Part shown: one piece after another, positions 22,901 to 34,529 of the stretch
How positions within the stretch are numbered: the first letter of the stretch is position 1
Layout of the letters: every line of letters starts with the position of its first letter
Source: Pseudisothecium myosuroides
Lineage: Eukaryota; Streptophyta; Bryopsida; Hypnales; Lembophyllaceae
NCBI GenBank assembly: GCA_951799445.1
Contig: OX637296.1
Coordinates: forward strand, 19,840,001 to 19,904,000
DNA length: 64,000 bases
Reading direction: 5' to 3'
Made by a program: the position numbers and the translations under genes
The notes under the pieces: model-generated
What the model was told of the DNA's origin: nothing
Seen by the model: only the letters and a program-made list of their open reading frames with translations
Database searches by the model: none

Positions 22901-24362
22901 ATGAAGGTGATTGCAAGAAAGACTGGTACTATTTTTCGTCACATTTAGAGTGACGAAGTTGTTTTCTGCTATAATTTTTGAAGGTTGAACCCAATGAATT
23001 TGAAATTTTGATTGGAAATGGCTAACTTGATTTTAATCATATGCCTTATTTTTTAGAAATTTTAAAAAATCATTTTATATTTAAAAGTCAATTTTGCTAA
23101 TTTGTCACACTTTGAGGTTTAGGGGTTTTTAGTACTGGGGGGTGATTGCAAGAAACACCTGTCAATTTTGTTGCATTTGGCTGATTTTTTCGGGAGTATT
23201 TTAAAATTAGAAAACTAATTTTTAAAATTTTCAAAAAATATGACTAATGTATATATCTTTAAGACGAAGGTTCCCAAGGAAGGAATTTTATAGGAAAATT
23301 CTCTAAGTAGGAGAACTTGAAAAGTGCTAAGTCACAAGAAAATACATACCTTCATGTTTTAATTAGGGAAAAATAGTAAAAATAAGTAAATACACAAAAT
23401 CAAAACTGGCCATTTGCAACAGCTCTATGGAGATGGTCATTCACCAAAAAACCCACCAAAATAATGTTTTATGTGTTTCGAAATGCAAGCAAAAAAGAAG
23501 CTCACTTTGTAGACTTCCACACTACACAAAATTAACTTTTTTTAAAATCCCTCTCCTGGAGAGCTAGAAGTCTACTAGAAGACCATCTACTCCAAATTTC
23601 AGCTCCAAATTCGTTTTTTTGGGTCCAAAATAGTACTAAAACCCCCAAATTGGCAAATGTGACATGAAATTGGGGGCTGTTTTTATATAGTAAAACATTT
23701 TTGAAAATTGCACAAAAATTATGCAAGATGTATAATGGTCATGAACACCTTCCCTATAAATCTTAAGTCATTTGGATCTAGAACGCAAAAGTTATGCCCA
23801 AAAAACAAATCAGAATGCACCGAGTGACACAAAATAGTACAAGTGTTTCTTGCAATCACCCTGGGGAGTACCCAAAATTAATGATTTAGAGCTGAAATTT
23901 TTATGGTCTATTCCCATAGTAGAAAGTCATATTTCTACCAAAGGGAATTTAAAAATATTTTATTTTAAGTCCTCCACATCCGTGCAAACAGGGCTCCTTT
24001 GCGAGCACATTTCTGAACATTGAAGATGGTTTTTAGATAATTCTTTCGGTGAAATCCCTTCATCATAAAGTTCTCTCAAATTGCCAATATTTAGTTTTTT
24101 TTAATTCATGATTTTCCATTTATTATTAATTTATACCTCATTGTATGTATTTTCTGTGACAAACTGCATTTTTTTCCAAATAGTACTGTTTCAGTACTTA
24201 TTAGTAGTCATAGTACTCGCAACAGTACTTTCAGCCGTCGATTTTTCAGATCAACGGCTGAGATTGTTTTCTTTCACAGTACTCACAGTATTGAGCGCAA
24301 AAACTGCAGTTTTGACAAAACACTACAAAAACTGAATGGTCTTTCTTGTAATTGTCCATGAA
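22901..24362. mobile_element. GATTGCAAGAAA element, outer copy (interrupted)
   Basis: The left end GGTGATTGCAAGAAAG starts at 22906 after ATGAA. The right end is CTTGTAATTGTCC (to 24357), followed again by ATGAA. A second copy is inserted at 23141-23860. The part after it (AATGATTTAGAGCTGAAATT...) matches the element at 32.92-33.68 kb. Confidence 0.65.
23135..23866. mobile_element. GATTGCAAGAAA element, inner nested copy
   Basis: A 720-bp body (23141-23860) with ends GGTGATTGCAAGAAACACC and TTTCTTGCAATCACC, flanked by CTGGGG on both sides (23135-23140, 23861-23866). No coding capacity. Confidence 0.7.
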
Positions 24363-24506
24363 TCCTAATTTACATATGCCACATGGATTGTTTGACCTAC
24401 CACTACCTTACTTGTATAAAGAGGTTCCTCTTCCTACTCTGCACTCACAAATTAAAATAATTCTAATTGAATAAAGATAAGTGGCTTTTTCGAAGCAACT
24501 AGCCAC

Positions 24507-25446
24507 GTAACCCCTACAAGACCGAGGTCTTTTTTCTGCCAAAAAAACACTGAAAACTGCCATTTCTATAGCAAACAATTAAAAAAATTGAAAAATGTTT
24601 TTTTTCCACATCTAACCGTAGGATCTTATACCTAACTAGTATGAGAATGTATGAAAAAAATTTCAGAATTTTTGACCGCATAGATTGCAAGATATTTGTG
24701 TTTAAAGTGGAAAAAACAAGTTTTTCAGCACATTGCGGGACTAGATTTTTGGACTTTGAACATTTTTAAATTAAAATTTTTGCACTACAGAGTTTTGAGC
24801 TTTAGATCTTCATAGAGTAAAATTGAATTGAGAGGCCGGTGGGAAAAAAAATTATTCAAAAAATCTTAATTTTCATTCCTAAAAAAATTGTTAAGTAGAA
24901 GTAGGTACGAGATAGAAGGAAAATCTAAAATATTAATATATTTTAGATGGAATTAAAATACACTAATCCCAATGGTGAGATTGTTCTAACAAGTAAACTA
25001 AACCATGAGAATTTTTTTTTTTGAGAAATTTCAAAAATAGCATTCAGAAATGAATCCTACAAGTTATTTTTTTCAAGAAGATGCTCTAACTGCCCGAAAA
25101 ACAAGAATGTCCATAACTTTCTCATAACAAATCCAAATGAAATGAATCAAAGCTTTCCAGATAGACAAATTATAATGTATGAGAAAAAAATATTAAAAAA
25201 AAAAATCAAACTTTTTCCAATTTTTTTTTGCTGCCCGGGTTGCCCGCCGTCCCCTGTTTTGAGCTTATTTGATCATAACTATTGTTCCCGGGCACCGATT
25301 GTGAAAAAAATTATATTCCCACGAAGCTAATCAGATTTTCAAGCTCCAAAAAAAGTTTCAAAAAATCAGGTGAAAATTTCAGCCCGTAGGTACCTACCCG
25401 AAAACGCATTTGTCCCCCGAAGGGACAACGGTCCTTTAGGGGTTAA
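24507..25446. mobile_element. TTAA-930 element, full-length copy
   Basis: Left end GTAA+CCCCTACAAGACCGAGG (TTAA with one change). Right end GGTCCTTTAGGGG+TTAA (25443-25446). The body is 932 bp. Other copies are at 29083, 41254 and 55206, and partial copies at 16406 and 45.2-46.4 kb. No coding capacity. Confidence 0.75.
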
Positions 25447-25528
25447 ATTGATTTAATTAGACTTGATTGGATAATTTATTTATGAATTTTCAATTGAAAA
25501 CCTTCTTCAGTATTGGCTTTGTTTTTTT

Positions 25529-25570
25529 TGAAACTCGGAATTTATTCTATTAGTGAACCAAGAACAAACG
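25529..25570 (-). mobile_element. retroelement tail, second type (fragment)
   Basis: The minus strand reads GTTCTTGGTTC...GAATAAATTCCGAGTTTC followed by poly(A). It resembles the plus-strand tail at 13.87-13.92 kb. Confidence 0.35.
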
Positions 25571-26039
25571 ATAGAAAGCTTACATTGACCTTTTTTTTAT
25601 TGAGGAAGTCACGCGACAGGCTTGCTCTTCCGAACTAATTTTGCAAAATTTACAACGGCTGACTATACATTTTTGGTAGTTTTCGTAGGAGACCTACCTT
25701 CGTTTTAATGGACTGGATGGTCACTCTAGAGCAACCCTCTGGAGGCCCCAAAATTCTTCTAATGCGACTCAGATGGCAAGAGGCCCTTAGAATTGCAAAA
25801 TTTGAACTAAATTCCTTATAACTTTAGACCATGAGCCTAATTTCAAGGAAAATTATATTCCAGCAAAACCCTTGGAAATCTACATCTTCGTAAAAAAATT
25901 CAAAAAATAGGCCAAAGATTGAGATCATGGGGCCTTCGTCTCCCAAGGGAACACTTGGGCAATTTAAGTCAGAGTCTCTCAAGATAGCATAGCAGGGTGG
26001 GGGTTATAGCAGTAATAGCCCGGTAACCATGCTTTCCAA

Positions 26040-26230
26040 ATGATGATTAGTTGCGCTTCTGGCTGTTGCATGAAAGGTGGTTTTTGCAGACTTTCCTACA
26101 TTTGCTTCACTCACTTGGCAGCTTCCACTACTGTAGCCTTTCCATTGATCACCACCAGCTCACGCCAATGCATCCGACTGGGCAGGTTCAATTTGGTGAC
26201 ATTGCCAGGTGTCACAGCGATTAAATTCTA
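26040..26230 (-). other. exon-like fragment, unidentified
   Basis: The minus strand shows about 35 codons of coding-like composition (for example NVTKLNLPSRMHWRELVVI). They end at a strong donor-like AAGTGAGTG. I do not recognise the protein. It may be an exon of a decayed gene; a micro LINE insertion begins at 26231. Confidence 0.25.
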
Positions 26231-26275
26231 CTTATTTTTTTCTTTATTATTTATTTTTAACAAATGGAAGAAACC
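26231..26275 (-). mobile_element. 45-bp micro LINE insertion with 11-bp target duplication
   Basis: On the minus strand it holds only the end CCATTTGTT plus an A-rich tail. It is flanked by perfect ATTAAATTCTA at 26220-26230 and 26276-26286. Confidence 0.75.
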
Positions 26276-26736
26276 ATTAAATTCTAATTTAACTTTGGGA
26301 GAAGAGGAACTGTTCAACCTTTTGGCCTGCCTGGATGAAGCCTGAAGTTCGGCGCAGTCAACTACAGTGATTTGCACTAATAGCGAAGGGGAGAATGAGG
26401 GCGGACTTCCGTGCAGCAATGTACGGTAAGCGGAAAAACAATTTTCAAGTTTTTATAGAATCAGAATTGTTTCAGAAATTAGACAGGTCTGATGAGTCCT
26501 AGACTCCTAGACCTCCCTGACCGCTTCCATCCGTGCATGGCATTCCGGTTTCTTTGCAAGTAAATCATAAAAAATTTACAGTTTCCAGATAAACCTTCAT
26601 CGGAGTTCAGACTTTAGCCTTTGCTCTAGTCCCTGGCAGCATCTTATTATTACCATCGAAACGGAGTGATTTCATGATTCCATCAGTATTACCGCCGCAC
26701 TTTCTGATCAAACCCCTAAACTGACAAAACGGGGGA

Positions 26737-26965
26737 TAGCTACACTAATAATGGTATTTAGTGTTACCTACACTAATTGATTTTAAAATGTTATAACTTT
26801 TTACTCTTGATGAATATTTTTACTGAGAACATAGGTATTGATATGTTCCAAAGTTGCGGTTGTCAATGATTGTAGTTGGTAAAAATATTCATCAAGAGTA
26901 AAATGTTATGGCGTTTTGAAAGCAAGTAGTATGGGTAACATTAAATACCATTATTAGTGTAGCTA
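26737..26965. mobile_element. 225-bp MITE with TA target (Stowaway-like)
   Basis: Inverted ends TAGCTACACTAATAATGG (26737-) and CCATTATTAGTGTAGCTA (-26965). Inner arms around ATATTCATCAAGAGTAAAA are also inverted. The outermost TA can be read as a TA target duplication, as in Tc1/mariner-derived MITEs. Confidence 0.65.
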
Positions 26966-27773
26966 GATCACCATTGACCTTTTTTCTTTGCAAATAATTT
27001 GCATGAAGTCTCAAACAGAACCACGTGGGGTCCGCCCTAACACACGACGGTCCTGCCTGTTCCGCCAACCATCGAAACCTTCGCAGTCAGTAAGTTACAA
27101 ACATGCCACAGTAGTATAGTTCTAGCTTTTATCAATTGAAGGCCTCAAACGGTGTGACCGACGGGGTTCCAGCAAGTCTAAGTTAACGATCCTCTCCACG
27201 CGAATCCCAAGGGAGGCAGACTTGCGAAGTTGCGATGGATCTGCAGTCTGAACTAAACTTAGCTCGAGGATAGGTTTGCAAACTTCCGAACATTGGGCAA
27301 CATCGATCGATGCAGGTTTGCACTGTTGCAGGCACGGTCGGTCTGCAGTTCAGTTCTGCCCACCCGAGTTGTGGACCCGAGTTGTGGACCCAAGTTGAGG
27401 ACTGACTCCCAAAGTCTCTGACACGCTTTTCGTATTTCAAAATTAAAACGACGGATCATTGATCATGGAGTTGATGGTATTTTTATTTTTAAGTAAGTAA
27501 TAAAGGATAGAGAGCGCCGAGGGGAAATGGGAGGTTGTTTGCTACAGTTCGGGTAAGGTAGGGCTGATTCTTATTACAGTACTGTACAGTACTTGAATTG
27601 GATCATTGGGCTATTGTGGAGTTGGAGAGTTGGACTGGAGCAGGTCTGGTGACAAAATGGATGATTCGTTCCATTTGGGCTGCCTCGGAACCAAGATAAT
27701 GCAGGTTTTATGAATGGAGGTGTAGTTTATGAATTTTTTCAAAGGAATATTTGATTTTAGAAATGCAGGTTTT

Positions 27774-27859
27774 TTTTCTGGTTTTTTATGAACAAATGGA
27801 CAGAGCCATTGCATTAAAAAACACGTAACCAGGAAACAAAGCGGCCAAGCCTGCACGGA
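27774..27859 (-). mobile_element. 86-bp micro LINE insertion with 13-bp target duplication
   Basis: On the minus strand it is the last 60 bp of the LINE family (TTAATGCAATGGCTCTGTCC...) with tail. It is flanked by perfect AAATGCAGGTTTT at 27761-27773 and 27860-27872. Confidence 0.8.
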
Positions 27860-27872
27860 AAATGCAGGTTTT

Positions 27873-29082
27873 AGTGTCTGGCTAGAATTTCGGAAAGGTA
27901 CTGACAGTTCGTAAGACGGTTTCGAGTATTTACTGCGGGGCTAAAGTACCGGTATCTTGTCTGTGAGTGGGCCTGGAACTGAATCTTCTAATTTACAATT
28001 GATTTCCACCGTGAATCTTTCAAATTACGCGCGAGTTTGACTTGATTTGCTGGAGAGTGGATATGAAGGTGCTCTGGGTGTTGTCATGGTTCTTGTTTGT
28101 TTTCTAAGAAAAAATTAAAAATAGAGTATTTCGATACTCAACTTGATCTGCACTCCTGCTGCACCATAGTAATTCCACTAGCACGCACTTATTTGGGAAT
28201 TTGAATATTTGGAATTTCAAGTTGAATTAATTTAATTTATAAAATGAGGTTATTGAAATCTCAAGTTGTTCATAATTTTTCAACACTAGTCTACTACTTT
28301 GTGAATTTTCAAAGCTAAAAGTATAGGATAACTACTCGTGTCACTTGACAACCATCCTTAAAGGACCAAATGCTTCAATTCCCATTGGTTGCTCTCAAAA
28401 ACTTGTGGAAGTTTTGGATGAAGAAAAATGGTCATCCAAAAGTTAATAGCAGAACTAAAAAAATGGTGCAATTAGGTGCAACTACCTTATATGGACTACA
28501 TTCACCTCTAAAGGCTAAAAGTCCGGAATAGGAGTATTAAGGAATTGGGCAACCAAATGTTGTGGTTAAACTGATTTTGGTATGTTTTTAAAAAAAAATT
28601 CAGTAGTCCTATGAGTCAATGTCTACAAGATGGTTAGATTTCATGGAATTTAAACTCACAAATCAATATACCAAAATGATTATTTAATATGGTCTAAACT
28701 ATGTATCACCAGGGATACATATTATTGAGCATTAGTTATAGTGGTGGCATTATAACATTTGTGGAGCATAGGGGTGGACTCGTTAGATTGGTCATATTAA
28801 TTTTTATATTGACTAATAATTGAAACATACTAAATAATTAATGTTTTTGATATAGTGATAAGGTTATTTTTTTGCAAAAATTTGAGAAAGACAAACAATG
28901 ATACAATATTTTATTTTTGTATTTTTTAAATGGATGGAAAGCATTTATTCAATCCAATTTTACAAGCAAGATGACATTTTTTTAATTTGTAGGCAACTAG
29001 GACTTATCTCTCAAAGAAAAACATTTGAAGTTCCATTATGAGCCTTATATTTTCTATAAAATTTAGAATTTCTTGTTATTAT
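27873..29082. other. intergenic, old dispersed repeat
   Basis: No gene recognised. The stretch 28.26-28.50 kb is related to 1.93-2.33 kb and 3.54-3.73 kb. It preserves the site into which the 2.0-kb LINE tail inserted. Confidence 0.4.
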
Positions 29083-29986
29083 TTAACCCCTAATGGACCA
29101 AGGCCTTTGTTTTGCCCAAAAATACTCAAAACTACCATTTCTATTGCAAAGAGTAAACAAATTTGAATTTTTTTTTACACATCTAACCATAGGATCTTAC
29201 ACCTAACTAGTATGCAAATATGTGGAATAAATTTCAAGAAAATTGAACACATAGATTGCAAGATATATGCATTTAAAGTAAAGAGAACAAGTTTTTTTGC
29301 ACATTGTGGGACTAGATTATTTGACTTCAAACCTTCTTCACTTAAATTTTTTGCACTATAGAATTTTGAGGTTTAAATCTGGAATTGAGTTGAAACTCTA
29401 GGGGAAAAAACAATATTTCAAAAAAATTAATTTTCATTCTTAAAAAAATATTAAATTGAAGTAGGTCTGATATAGAAGGAAAATCTAAATTATTAATATC
29501 TCTAAGATGTAATTAAAACACACTAATCCCAATGGCGAGATTTTTCTAGGAAATAAACTAAATCACGTGGAATTTTTTTTTAATTGTAAAAATTGCATTC
29601 ATAAATGAATCCTACAAGTTATTTTTTCAAAAAGATGCTTAGATTGCCCAAAAAGCAAGATTGTTCATAACTTTCACATCACTTATCCAAATGAAATGAA
29701 TAAAAGCTTTCCATGCAGACAAAATTATAATTTACAAGAAAAAAAAATTAATTCAATTTTCGAATTTTTTTTTGCTGCCCATTTTTTCCTATTTTGAGCT
29801 TATTTAGGCACAACTTTTGTTCCTACTGTAGGCCCCAATTTTAAAAAAAAAATTATATTTCCAAGAAGCTAATCAGTTTTTATATCTTCCAAAAAAATTT
29901 CAAAAAAAAATGACAAACCTTGAGACCGTAGGTACCAGCCCAAAATCTGATTTGTCTTCCAAGGGCCAGTAGTCCTTCAAGGTTAA
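29083..29986. mobile_element. TTAA-930 element, full-length copy
   Basis: TTAA (29083-29086)+CCCCTAATGGACCAAGG to AGTCCTTCAAGG+TTAA (29983-29986). The interior is collinear with 24.5-25.45 kb (for example ACCATAGGATCTTACACCTA here, ACCGTAGGATCTTATACCTA there). Confidence 0.75.
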
Positions 29987-30146
29987 AAAAAAATCTTTTT
30001 CAAAGATCATGTTGTAATCTTAGTATTCACCATTGTAATCAAGATGTTCAGTTAAAACTATCAAAATTAATTTTTCATTATTTAAACTATAAGAAAATAA
30101 CTCATTAATGTTGTTTAAAGAATTGTAGGAGCCTAGGTGACTAGGC

Positions 30147-30796
30147 TCAATCCCTAAATGCCCAAGGCCTTTTTGAGCTTCTAGAAGTTTGCTCTCAATT
30201 GAACAAAAAGTCAAAATTTTGATAAGTTGTATCAATTTCTTTTGAATTGTAACCATGCAAATTCAAACTAGACATGTTAGAAATCACATAAGGAAAAAAA
30301 ACACAACAATATCATTTATGGATTGAAAAATAATAATGTTTGATCATGGGGTGTTAAAATTGCAAAATTTGAAGTCTTTCAATCCTCTTTTCACATGTCA
30401 AATCTAAGAAATTTGGTCACCAAAAAAATATGAACTTAAAGGGCCTAACATGCATAATTCCAATCAATTTATGGCTTCTCAAAATCTACTCCACAGTTTT
30501 TTTAATGAATTTCTAATGTGAGCTTTTCTCTAAGATTTAGTGTATTTGAGGCTCATTTCCAAGAGACCTCAACACTAAGGACAATCAAGATTCCCATGGG
30601 CACCCTTGCACAAAATCTTGAATAGAAAAATCATAATCAATCATTTTCAAAATCGAATTTTTGATGCTAAAACTAGACTTCAGAAATAATTTTTTCAAAA
30701 ATATAAACTATTAAAAATAGCAATTTGGTTAGGTTTTATTTAACATCAAAGTATTATCAACACCAAAGTTTGATGCCTCGGGCATTTAGGGATTAA
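30147..30796. mobile_element. TTAA-650 element, uninterrupted copy
   Basis: Left end TCAA+TCCCTAAATGCCCAAGGC. Right end GCCTCGGGCATTTAGGGA+TTAA (30793-30796). It keeps the uninterrupted sequence GAACTTAAAGGGCCTAACATG, the empty site for the nested copy at 15 kb. Confidence 0.8.
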
Positions 30797-31030
30797 GGTG
30801 GGTACCTCCAAATGCACCATTGACCTAAAACTCCCATCATCACTTTGGGTACATCCCCATCATACCTATGTGGAAGAAACGATTTTAGAACCTCTACTAA
30901 AAATACTTTGACCCTTCATAACTTTTGCATCTGGTATCCAAATGTCGCGTTTTTTGGTGCATTGGAACCTAAAATAAAATATAAAACTTGCCAATAATAA
31001 AATAGGAAAATTTGACCAGTCTAGTAGGCA
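30797..31030. mobile_element. TAAGGTAGG element, partial copy
   Basis: Matches the reverse complement of 40.83-41.10 kb: GGTGGGTACCTCCAAATGCA, then CTTCATAACTTTTGCAT and CCAATAATAAAATAGG. The far end is lost. It directly abuts the TTAA-650 copy. Confidence 0.55.
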
Positions 31031-32183
31031 TTGAAGGAAGAAAAAAAAGGCGGTGTCGGGCCGGTTTACTCCCCGGCCAAACTGAACGGCATTGAATTGG
31101 CATGCCTGCCTGGAAAAGGAGTGAAGAACTAATGCGAGGCTGCTGTTTATTCTCCAAATAAATCAAAATGAATACCTTCCACCTCAGCAAATACAACTGG
31201 TAGACGGCAGCCCTTTTTTTCGGCACCACGGGGCCAGATTGCCTTATTTCAAAATAACTATCTACTTTTTGCCAGATAAAAGTAATTTTTTTCACCAAAA
31301 TTTTTCCATTTATATTAAAAGTATGGATGAAGTCGCCAAATTTGGATGAAAAAGTGCAAGAATTTGATTGAAAAGTGTTTTTTGGTCCAAAAGACGGATG
31401 AATGTAGAAATACAATGCTTCACCAAATTTTAAGTGATCACCATCTTGGCACTTTCTCAAAAAGCAAAAAACAAGGGCTGGTAGACGGAATAACTGGCTG
31501 GCCGCTGGCATTAAGTTATAGCTGACCACTAGAAGCCCTCCTTACATTGTCAACGTTGGACGAGTTTTAATTCATAGTTGTAAGGTGAAAACACCCAAAA
31601 ATGTCAAAATAAGCAATTCAAAATAGTTGGAAGCAGTATTTGGGAAGTTTTTTTACTTTTACCAGCTAATTTCTTCCAATTTCCATATTGAACCAGTTTT
31701 CCAAGTACCAAATCTAGTTATTTTCTCTTTTTTCCATTCAAAATAAAATATTTTTAGACATTTTCACTAGTTTTTTGCCGATGTTTTCAAATTTCAACTG
31801 TTTTTTTTCCCCAATTCCACCGGCTAACTTTGAACTAGCCATCAGTTCTTCCCGGACATTGGTTGGAAGTACCTTTTTCAAGAACAAACAACAGTTTTAA
31901 AGCCACATTAGAAAAAGAATAGGGTGTTAAGAGTGCTGCCAAATCTGGACTAACAATATTAGAGATGCAAATAAAAATTATATATGAGGCCCCATTCTTT
32001 TTCTAAAATTGAGTAGGTTGCTATCTTAAATACAAGCATAATTAAGAAGAAGCCTTGCATTGACATTAGTTTCATCTATAGCTATAAAATGAAGAGTTAG
32101 ACCAAGCGTGGGTCTTAAAGCATGTTTTTTATTAGTGAAGCTTCAAACTTAAGACATTTTAGCATCATTAAATTTCATTTAAT
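31031..32183. other. intergenic, long frame without coding support
   Basis: A 186-codon minus frame covers 30969-31529 but overlaps the partial element and has no recognisable domain or codon bias. The motif GGCTGGTAGACGG recurs in this stretch. I see no real gene. Confidence 0.4.
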
Positions 32184-32885
32184 TTCTTTAAGCTACAAGG
32201 AGGAGCCTCTAAGTAGGGTCCATATAGTATGGACGTTGATGAAACGATGTGGAATAGTGGACCCAAAGACACATCGAATGGCATTGAATATGGTGCGAGG
32301 CCCCAAGATAGGTGGCTCCCCTAACATGTGATGAAGAATGGATTGAGCATAATCCCACACCTCTTGAGCTCTTTGGGTAGTCGTAGAAGTGGTGGATAGG
32401 GGTTTCTTCAAGTAATCATGAGCAATAGTTGTAGTCAGTGTCGATGTTGGAGGCAATACGGGCTCTCCACGAATGAACAACAACTTACACCATCTTCTCT
32501 AGGAGCACTTGGCCCCCGAACCTCATACAAGACAAGTTGTAGAGTTCCCTATTGGACTCCGGTAGGGCAGCACAACTCAAAGCACAGATCACTGTACAGC
32601 ATCACCCTCATCGTCAGGAAGCTATTTGGTCCAAGTTTGATAGTATTTGGCTCCAATCTCCTGTGTTAGCTTTTCGGAGTGGTTCTACCATTGTTTGGAG
32701 TAGTCAAGGTCCTACCATTTGCTCCTTCATTTAGGTCCTTGGTTGGTTTCTTGTCTTGTTTTGTCTTTCTATCTTTTTGCTCTTATCTCTTCATTCGCCA
32801 ACTTCAACTTGGCTTTTGTTTCCGGGTTCCTTTTAATGCAATGGTATTTTCCATTTGTTCAAAAAAAAAAAAAAATCTTTAAGCT
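32184..32885 (+). mobile_element. LINE insertion with inverted 5' part (twin-priming structure)
   Basis: The plus strand from about 32560 is the LINE 3' region, ending TTTTAATGCAATGG...CCATTTGTTC and a 15-A tail (32861-32875). The proximal part (32193-32483) instead reads in the minus direction. That frame resembles the C-terminal segment of plant LINE reverse transcriptase ORFs (VWDYAQSILHHMLGEPP, NVHTIWTLLRG). TCTTTAAGCT occurs at both borders (32185-32194 and 32876-32885). A 5' inversion inside one target duplication is the known mark of twin-primed reverse transcription. Confidence 0.6.
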
Positions 32886-32923
32886 TATGGATGGTATATT
32901 CTCCAACTTATTCAGTAATGGTT

Positions 32924-33680
32924 GGATCATTGCAAGAAACATTAGTAATCATTATTTGTCAAAGAGTGGAATGTCAGAGCGTTCCCTTGCAATAACTTTT
33001 AAAGCACAATTCATATGAACTTGATTTTTTCACTGGAGATGTTTGTCTTGAGTGTAATTATATCTCGTATTTTTCAAAAAAATTAAAAAATGTTTTATAT
33101 TAAAAAATCCTATAAATCAATTTGTCAGGTTTTCAATTTTTGAGTTTTGAAGTATAATGGATTAACCAAAATTAATGATTTAGAGTTGAAATTTTGGTGG
33201 TCTACTCGACTACTCTTGCGATAGGATGGGCATGTTCTTCCCAAAAAGTTGCCTAAAAATATATTATTTTATGTCCTCCATATTCATGCAAACATTGCTT
33301 CTTTGCTTGCACACTTCTAAACATTGAAGATGGTTTCAAGATCCTTTTTATAGTGAAATCTCTTTACCATAGAGTCCTTCCAAATGGCCAATTTTCAATT
33401 TCCTTGTAAATTGTTTTTACTATTTTTTACAAATTAAAATCATGTCAAAGTGTCTATTTTCTTCAAAATTTTAGCTCAATCTATTTTATAAATAAATTTT
33501 GACCTAGATTTTTTTTAGATCTAACATTTTTGTAACTTGTTATTTTTAGTATTATATTACTTATACTTATATTTATTATTTTATTTCAAATATTTCTTTC
33601 CAAAAGGCCATAATACTGGAAGTACTAGCCAAAAACAAGTCAAAGTAGAACAAAATCGACATGTCATTCTTGCAATGACT
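32924..33680. mobile_element. GATTGCAAGAAA-family element, third locus
   Basis: Ends GGATCATTGCAAGAAAC and TTCTTGCAATGAC are inverted. The interior (TTAATGATTTAGAGTTGAAA, CAAACATTGCTTCTTTGC) matches 23.88-24.03 kb. Confidence 0.6.
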
Positions 33681-33881
33681 TGGTTCAAACAGTAAAAATA
33701 ACACAAAGTTAAAAATATCAAAATAAACTTTATGAAAACCATCAACTTTACTCAATGAGACTTGCCTTCCATTATTTCAAAAAATAAAAAATAAAACACA
33801 ACAAATTCATCTACTTGAATGTGTCTAGTTATTAGTTAACCTCTAAATGTCCAATCAATAATTTTATTGTTGCAATCCAAC

Positions 33882-34529
33882 TTAACCCCTAAATGCCCGA
33901 GGCACTAAACTTTGGTGTCGACAAAACTTTGAAGTTAAATAAAAAAGAACCAAGTTGCTATTTTTAGTAATTTATATATTTTTTAAATTCTTTGTGAAGT
34001 CTAGTTTTAGTAATAGAGATCCGATTTTTCAAAATGATTGATTATGATTTTTCTATTTTGTGCAAGGATACTCATTGCAATCTTGACTTTCCATAGTGTT
34101 GAAGGTCTTGGAAATGAGCCTCAAATACACTAGATCTTGGAGGAAAAACCACATTAAAAATTCATTTAAAAAAATTATAGAGTATATTTTGAGAAGTTGT
34201 AAATTAATTGGGGTTATGCATGCTAGGACCTTTAGCCTCATATTTTTTTGTTAACCAAATTTTTAGATTTGGCATGTGAAAAGAAGATTGAAAGACTTCA
34301 AGTCATTTTTGCAGTTTTAACACCCTCATGTTCAAACATTATAATCTTTCAATTCATAAGTGATATTGTTGTGTTTTCTTTTCCTATGTGACCTCTAACA
34401 TGTCTAGTTTGAATTTGTACGGTTAAAATTCATAAAAAATTGATACAAGTTATCAAAATGTTGGCTTTTTGTTCAATTTAGAGCAAATTCCTAGAAGTTT
34501 CAAAAAGACCTTGGGCATTCAGGGTTTAA
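33882..34529. mobile_element. TTAA-650 element, complete copy (reverse orientation)
   Basis: TTAA (33882-33885)+CCCCTAAATGCCCGAGGC to CCTTGGGCATTCAGGG+TTTAA (TTAA 34526-34529). A second TTAACCTCTAAATGTCC end lies just upstream at 33836, a solo terminus. Confidence 0.75.

Noticed and set aside
30969..31529. 186-codon frame on the minus strand
   Set aside because: Overlaps a partial transposon, has no domain, and shows the composition of AT-rich intergenic DNA.
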